A DNA stretch of 64,000 bases from the NCBI GenBank assembly GCA_000755425.1, contig BBMT01000015.1, positions 47,099 to 111,098 on the forward strand. Reading direction: 5' to 3'. A program made the position numbers and the translations under genes. Below, piece by piece: positions 59,422 to 64,000 of the stretch; position 1 is the stretch's first letter, and each line of letters begins with the position of its first letter. The notes beneath the pieces are model-generated. The model saw only the letters and a list, made by a program, of their open reading frames with translations. It ran no database searches and was not told the DNA's origin. The stretch is from Vibrio maritimus. Lineage in GTDB: Bacteria; Pseudomonadota; Gammaproteobacteria; Enterobacterales; Vibrionaceae.

Positions 59422-60837
59422 TTAGGTAAAGATCAGCATCGCCGCGTAGACGATCACTAGGCCAATAATACCGATGATAAGACCAGTTTTTGCCATGTCT
59501 TTGCTCTCAATAAGCCCTGTAGAGTAGGCCAATGAGTTAGGCGGGGTAGAGACAGGTAGAATCATACCGAGAGAGGCAGAGAACGCGACGACAACTAATA
59601 GGCCTTGTAAGCCACCTATGGCGGTCAAACTCTCCATAGAGGCACCTATGGCGGCGGCAATCGGCATGAGTAGGTTAGCGGTTGCGGTATTGGACATAAA
59701 GTTAGCCATTAGCCAACAGACAATCGACAGAGTAATGACGACCGCGACCGGAGACAAAGACTCGTAGTCAATGGCATGAGCAAGCGCTTCGGCAAGCCCA
59801 GTTTTATCAAGACCGATTCCGATGGCGATACCACCGGCAACCAGCCATAACACATCCCAGTTGATCAGTTTGAGCTCTTCTTTACCCATGATGCCGGTTA
59901 AGGTGAACACTGCAAGTGGGATGATTGAGACCACGTAGGTGTTCATGCCGTGCAGCTTAGTGGTCATCCATAACAAGATGGTCGCTGCGAAAGTGGCATA
60001 CACCACCATAGCACGCCAGTTGCGCTGGAATTTCCCTTCAAGTTTGAGCACCATTTTGTCTTCTGAAGAAGGGAATAGCTTTTGCAGCAGAAACCAAGCG
60101 ATTGTGAGCTGAATAATCACAAAAGGTAGACCCATCATCATCCACTGCAGGAAGTCGATGCTGTTCTCACCAGTTAGGTATTGCAGTGCAATGGCATTGG
60201 GAGGAGTACCAATAGGGGTCGCGATACCACCCGTATTGGCAGCGATAGGAATACATAGCACTAAGGCTTTAATGCCTAAGTCTCCCTTTGGCGCTGATGC
60301 CACAATGGGACCAAGTAGCGCCAGCATCATCACTGTGGTGGCGGTATTGGACATGAACATCGAGAACACAGCTGTAATCAACATCAGGCCAAGCATGATA
60401 AAGCGAGGTTGGTTGCCAAAAGGGCGTAGCAGGACTCGAGCTAAGTTGTTATCAAGCTCATACTTAGAAGCGGCAATCGCCAATGCGAATCCGCCCATAA
60501 ATAGAATGATGATCGGCGAGGAAAAGGCACTGAAGATGTCGGTATACACCAGTAGCTCACCAATATCATGGCCAGCTGGTGGGGTACGGAACAGATGCAG
60601 CCCTTTGTCTGAAATCATTACCAGTTCAAGGGCGATAATCAATATTGACGTAGCAAAGACAGGTACGGGTTCCAGCACCCAAAGCAAGGCGGCGAGCAGG
60701 AAAATGGCCAACAGACGGTGTTGGATCAGCGTGAGATCGTCGATGGGTATCCAATCAATCGGCATCATCAAGACGCCAAAGGGCACTAAAAAGCAGATAA
60801 GCAGCCTGATTAGTGTCCCGCTATTCATTTTTGGCAT
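59422..60837 (-). CDS. SLC13/DASS family sodium:anion symporter
   Basis: 471 residues, intact. Two SNT sodium-site motifs (MSNTATTVMM and MSNTATANLL), and the substrate loops IGTPPNAIAL and VSTPPNSLAY. This is the dicarboxylate/anion family that includes VcINDY, so a C4-dicarboxylate, citrate or a related anion is likely. ATG 60837 or the one three codons downstream may be the start. Confidence 0.9.
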   Translation of the reverse strand: MPKMNSGTLIRLLICFLVPFGVLMMPIDWIPIDDLTLIQHRLLAIFLLAALLWVLEPVPVFATSILIIALELVMISDKGLHLFRTPPAGHDIGELLVYTDIFSAFSSPIIILFMGGFALAIAASKYELDNNLARVLLRPFGNQPRFIMLGLMLITAVFSMFMSNTATTVMMLALLGPIVASAPKGDLGIKALVLCIPIAANTGGIATPIGTPPNAIALQYLTGENSIDFLQWMMMGLPFVIIQLTIAWFLLQKLFPSSEDKMVLKLEGKFQRNWRAMVVYATFAATILLWMTTKLHGMNTYVVSIIPLAVFTLTGIMGKEELKLINWDVLWLVAGGIAIGIGLDKTGLAEALAHAIDYESLSPVAVVITLSIVCWLMANFMSNTATANLLMPIAAAIGASMESLTAIGGLQGLLVVVAFSASLGMILPVSTPPNSLAYSTGLIESKDMAKTGLIIGIIGLVIVYAAMLIFT

Positions 60838-61018
60838 GGGGCGGCACCTGGGTTAAAAGTGAGACTGCCGCATAGGTTAAAATATAAACGTCGTTCGGTC
60901 TTGGACAGGCGTTAAAGTTTTGAAAAGTCGAGGGAAGATTTGGAACGTGTTTTGTTTTGCGTCAAGAATCAATGCGGTAATCATGACGTGATGGTGCTGG
61001 TGGATGTGCTACGGGCAA

Positions 61019-61044
61019 TAAAAAACGGCGCTGTGGCGCCGTTC
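61019..61044 (-). terminator. Terminator of psd
   Basis: On the minus strand GAACGGCGCC-ACA-GCGCCGTTTTTTATT, about 30 bases past the psd stop. Confidence 0.88.
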
Positions 61045-61076
61045 TCAATAATTAAGCTTGCTAAGTTGATTAGCTA

Positions 61077-61972
61077 TTAAGAGTCGGTTTCAGTCTCAGA
61101 AGCTTCAGTTTCAAGGCCTAGGGCATGCGCGAAAGGTGTACCCATTACCGTTGGAGCATTGTTTTCCATGCTGTCATCGAATCGAATGCTGTCTTTTGCA
61201 AACAGGTTGATAACCGTAGAACCTAGCTTAAAGCGGCCCATCTCTTCACCCTTCTTAAGATGATAGCTTTATCGCCTTCTGCAGGGTAATCCCAAGTGTA
61301 TACAGTGTTTCCACGTGGTGGTGTCACGGTACCTGCCCATACGAGCTCTATAGCACCAACTATGGTTGCGCCAACAAGTACTTGTGCCATAGGACCAAAC
61401 TCAGTATCGAAGATACAAACCACACGTTCGTTACGTGCGAATAGGTTTGGAACATTCTCAGCTGTCAGTGGGTTTACAGAGAATAGGTCACCCGGTACGT
61501 AAATCATCTGACGCAGCGTACCATCACATGGCATGTGAACACGGTGGTAGTCACGTGGTGATAGGTACAAAGTCGCAAAATCACCTTCAGCAAACTCGGC
61601 TGCGAGCTCTGGGCTGCCACCTAGCAGTTCTTGAGCGGTGTAGTTATGGTTTTTCGCTTGGATAAGCTTACCGTCAGTGATAGGGCCAAATTGGCTAACA
61701 CACGCATCCGCTGGATGAGCGATAACAGACTCTCCTTCGGCGATAGGACGCATTCCAGGTTTTAATTCGCGAACGAAAAACTCGTTAAACGTTTTGAAGT
61801 GTTTTGGATCGCTGTGCAGCGCTTCGTCCATATTGACGTTATATTGCTTGATAAACCAACGAATGATCGCTGTTGTTAGACCGCCTGCTTTTGCTGATGC
61901 CAGTTTACCTACTAGGCGTGTTAGGCCGTGTTGAGGTATCCAGTATTGCAGTCCAACTTTAATCTTATCCAT
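61077..61972 (-). CDS. psd: Phosphatidylserine decarboxylase proenzyme
   Basis: 298 residues after repair. It begins MDKIKVGLQYWIPQHGLTRL. Lost A near 61257 (AIILKKGEEMGRFKLGSTV). The LGST motif, where self-cleavage creates the pyruvoyl group, is just after the break; YLSPRDYHRVHMP is the conserved catalytic block. It makes phosphatidylethanolamine. The acidic tail ETEASETETDS is extra. Next upstream gene is rsgA, the usual rsgA-psd order. Confidence 0.95.
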
Positions 61973-62122
61973 TGTCTAAAATTCCAACGTTAATTGATTG
62001 ATATTACTTCAGGGCGCGAGATACTAATGGAAATCGCTTCAAATGTCAGCAAATTGTGACAAGCAGACGGACAGACTGTTAAACCCGTCCGACTCTCTCA
62101 GAATGACAGAACGTTCTAAGAA

Positions 62123-63178
62123 TTACAGATCAGCTTTTTTACTGCGTGAGTACTGACGGTTAGCTTTGCCTTCACCCATGCTTTCAATGATGCGGTGGTA
62201 GTTATCGAATCGAACCGGGTCGATTTTCCCTTCTTCTACGGCTTCACGTAGAAGACAGCCAGGGTCGTCTAGGTGTTTGCAGTCACGGAATTTACAGCCG
62301 CCAAGGTAGGGTTTGAATTCAACAAAGGCTTCAGTGACTTCACTTGGTTCTAAGTGCCATAGACCAAATTCACGTACTCCCGGCGAGTCAATCAGATCGC
62401 CGCCCGATGGAAAGTGATACAGTCTTGCTGCAGTCGTAGTGTGCTGACCTAGGCCTGAGTTTTCAGAAACAGCACCTTCCTCTACGTCGAGTTCTGGCAT
62501 TAGCGCATTCACTAAGCTGGATTTACCCACGCCGGACTGCCCAACGAAGATATTGATTTTGTCTTTGAGGTGCGTCTCAAGTTCAGCAATGCCTTCCCCC
62601 GATTCTTTACTGACCAAAAGCACCTTATAGCCGATGTTTTTGTACACATCGAGTAGCTGATAGAAGGCTTCTCGTTCTTCTTCTGGGATCAGGTCGATCT
62701 TGTTTAGCACGACTAATGGCGCAATTTGCAGGGTCTCTGAGGCGATCAGGTAGCGATCAATAATGTTGAGTGAAAGCTCTGGCACAACCGCAGAAACAAT
62801 CACCATTTGGTCAACGTTAGCGGCGACAGGCTTCAGACCATCATAATAATCAGGGCGCGTTAGCATGGATGTTCTTGGCTCTACAGCTTCGACAACGCCG
62901 GAGATACCATGCATTGATTCCAGACCAATGCGCCATTTTACGCGGTCGCCGGACACCAAAGATTCAATACCACGGCGCAGGTTACAGCGGTGGATTTCTT
63001 TGGTTTCCAAGTCCTCAATATCCGCATGTTGGCCGAATCGAGTGATCACTAGCCCCTGCTTAACAGCGCCAAGCATGGTTTCATCCCACTGGATGGTTTC
63101 TTCTTTTGCTAGTTTCTTTTTTTGGTTGCTGCGTACTCGACGCACTTGACCTTTGGTCAGTTTTTTCTTTTTCGCCAC
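62123..63178 (-). CDS. rsgA: Ribosome small subunit GTPase RsgA
   Basis: 351 residues, intact. Basic N-terminus and OB fold, then a circularly permuted GTPase with the order NKID (G4), GQSGVGKSSLVN (G1), DSPGVREFG (G3). The C-terminal zinc site is in GCKFRDCKHLDDPGC. It helps 30S subunit maturation. Divergent from orn with about 100 bases between. Confidence 0.97.
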   Translation of the reverse strand: MAKKKKLTKGQVRRVRSNQKKKLAKEETIQWDETMLGAVKQGLVITRFGQHADIEDLETKEIHRCNLRRGIESLVSGDRVKWRIGLESMHGISGVVEAVEPRTSMLTRPDYYDGLKPVAANVDQMVIVSAVVPELSLNIIDRYLIASETLQIAPLVVLNKIDLIPEEEREAFYQLLDVYKNIGYKVLLVSKESGEGIAELETHLKDKINIFVGQSGVGKSSLVNALMPELDVEEGAVSENSGLGQHTTTAARLYHFPSGGDLIDSPGVREFGLWHLEPSEVTEAFVEFKPYLGGCKFRDCKHLDDPGCLLREAVEEGKIDPVRFDNYHRIIESMGEGKANRQYSRSKKADL

Positions 63179-63277
63179 GATATTTCATTGATGCGAATCG
63201 CATCAAACCATTTTGGTTACTGAATTTAATTTCGGTATAGTACCTCTTTTGACAGAAAACAAATAGACGAGGGCGTT

Positions 63278-63823
63278 ATGTCTTTCAGCGATGACAATTT
63301 GATCTGGGTTGATCTAGAGATGACTGGACTGGATCCTGAGACACACAAAATCATCGAGATCGCGAGCATTGTGACCGATAGCGAGTTGAACATCTTGGCT
63401 GAAGGACCGGTTATTGCCATCCATCAACCTGAAACCGAACTCGCGAAAATGGATGATTGGTGCACAAATACTCATACCGCAAGTGGGCTGGTGGCACGTG
63501 TTCAAGCGAGTGAACACGATGAAGAGAGTGCCATTCGTGAGACGATCGCATTTTTGGAGAAGTGGGTGCCAAAAGGTAAGTCGCCTATTTGCGGTAACAG
63601 TATTGGTCAAGATCGTCGCTTCCTCTACAAGCATATGCCTGAGCTTGAGGAATACTTCCACTACCGCTACGTAGATGTCAGCACAATCAAAGAGCTGACT
63701 CGTCGTTGGAAACCAGAGGTTTTGGATGGTTTTTCCAAACAAGGCACACACCTAGCTCTAGATGATATTCGTGAGTCGATTGCTGAACTCAAGTTCTATC
63801 GTGAAACTATTTTCACTATTTGA
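63278..63823 (+). CDS. orn: Oligoribonuclease
   Basis: 181 residues, intact. DEDD family: Asp12 and Glu14 in WVDLEMTGL, ICGNSIGQDRRFL and the final HLALDDIRESI. It degrades dinucleotides, including pGpG from cyclic-di-GMP turnover. Start MSFSDDNLIW after GAGGGCGTT. Confidence 0.97.
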   Translation: MSFSDDNLIWVDLEMTGLDPETHKIIEIASIVTDSELNILAEGPVIAIHQPETELAKMDDWCTNTHTASGLVARVQASEHDEESAIRETIAFLEKWVPKGKSPICGNSIGQDRRFLYKHMPELEEYFHYRYVDVSTIKELTRRWKPEVLDGFSKQGTHLALDDIRESIAELKFYRETIFTI

Positions 63824-63938
63824 TCGTTGAATACTTGTTAAAAACAAGGACTTTGGGTTGCGATCGATGGAAAAATATCGAAAAATTGTGTGCTTTTTCA
63901 TCAAACGAAAAAAAGATCATTTTTTTACTGATAAGGAC

Positions 63939-63966
63939 TTGCATCACAAAAAAATGCTCTTATAAT
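63939..63966 (+). promoter_or_regulatory. Strong sigma-70 promoter at the right edge
   Basis: TTGCAT (63939-63944), 16 bases, TATAAT (63961-63966), then TCGCAGCCC. The perfect -10 and short GC-rich discriminator are typical of stable-RNA promoters. In E. coli orn is followed by glycine tRNA genes; the transcript would start near the window's end, so the gene is not visible. Confidence 0.6.
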
Positions 63967-64000
63967 TCGCAGCCCTGAACAACGAAAGACGTTCATAAAG

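Noticed and set aside
60158..60856. Long open frame of 232 codons on the plus strand
   Set aside because: It lies wholly antisense to the intact SLC13 transporter, has no membrane or domain pattern, and no ribosome binding site that I can see.
1..64000. Search for CRISPR arrays, transposases, integrases, prophage or defence islands
   Set aside because: No regularly spaced repeats and no mobile-element proteins were seen; the window is core chromosome.

Overview
This window is a stretch of the main chromosome of a Vibrio-like gammaproteobacterium. The evidence is the gene content and order: the CrbS/CrbR acetate regulators beside an ActP-type symporter, slmA-lpxL-lpxM next to coaBC, radC and rpmB-rpmG, yibN-secB-gpsA-cysE, groESL, frdABCD, the EF-P modification genes, and psd-rsgA-orn. 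Nearly everything is core metabolism or housekeeping. I see no prophage, insertion sequence, integron, CRISPR array or rRNA/tRNA gene.

Layout. (1) 0-13.6 kb: a DUF294/CBS protein cut by the left edge, an MFS transporter, the symporter-histidine kinase crbS, two tandem DUF3316 genes, actP with its small subunit, marC, crbR and dsbD. (2) 13.7-25 kb: dcuA, aspA, fxsA, mutM, lipid A acyltransferases, slmA, coaBC, radC, ribosomal proteins L28 and L33, trmL. (3) 25-38 kb: an M14 carboxypeptidase, the Cpx envelope-stress system (cpxA, cpxR, cpxP), fieF, pfkA, tpiA, glpX, zapB, several regulators and a DHH phosphoesterase. (4) 38-49 kb: envC, gpmM, yibN, secB, gpsA, cysE, a MATE exporter, groES-groEL and a secreted repeat protein. 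(5) 49-64 kb: mgtC-like gene, epmB, efp, a lipoprotein, an SPFH protein, frdABCD, epmA, two transporters, psd, rsgA, orn and, at the right edge, a strong promoter whose gene lies outside.

Reading quality. About 38 reading-frame breaks fall in 26 otherwise well-conserved genes, including groEL, psd, lpxL, gpsA, cysE and pfkA. Almost all are repaired by adding one base, usually to a short run of identical bases; the clear exception is an extra base in cysE. This pattern fits base-calling errors, not real pseudogenes. I therefore give each broken gene as one CDS over its repaired span and name the break points.

The most interesting locus is 5.97-7.92 kb. A unit of about 0.95 kb, running from the 3' end of crbS through a DUF3316 gene and its terminator, is present twice in tandem. 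The second copy begins with a decayed remnant of the crbS receiver domain. Each copy has a long conserved leader with a tiny hydrophobic upstream ORF (21 and 17 codons), a palindrome at or just after the stop of that ORF, and a second hairpin before the ribosome binding site. I know of no description of this arrangement. Other unexplained structure includes a 12-base motif shared upstream of the actP operon and marC, large inverted repeats on both sides of crbR, and operator-like palindromes before glpX and a TetR gene.
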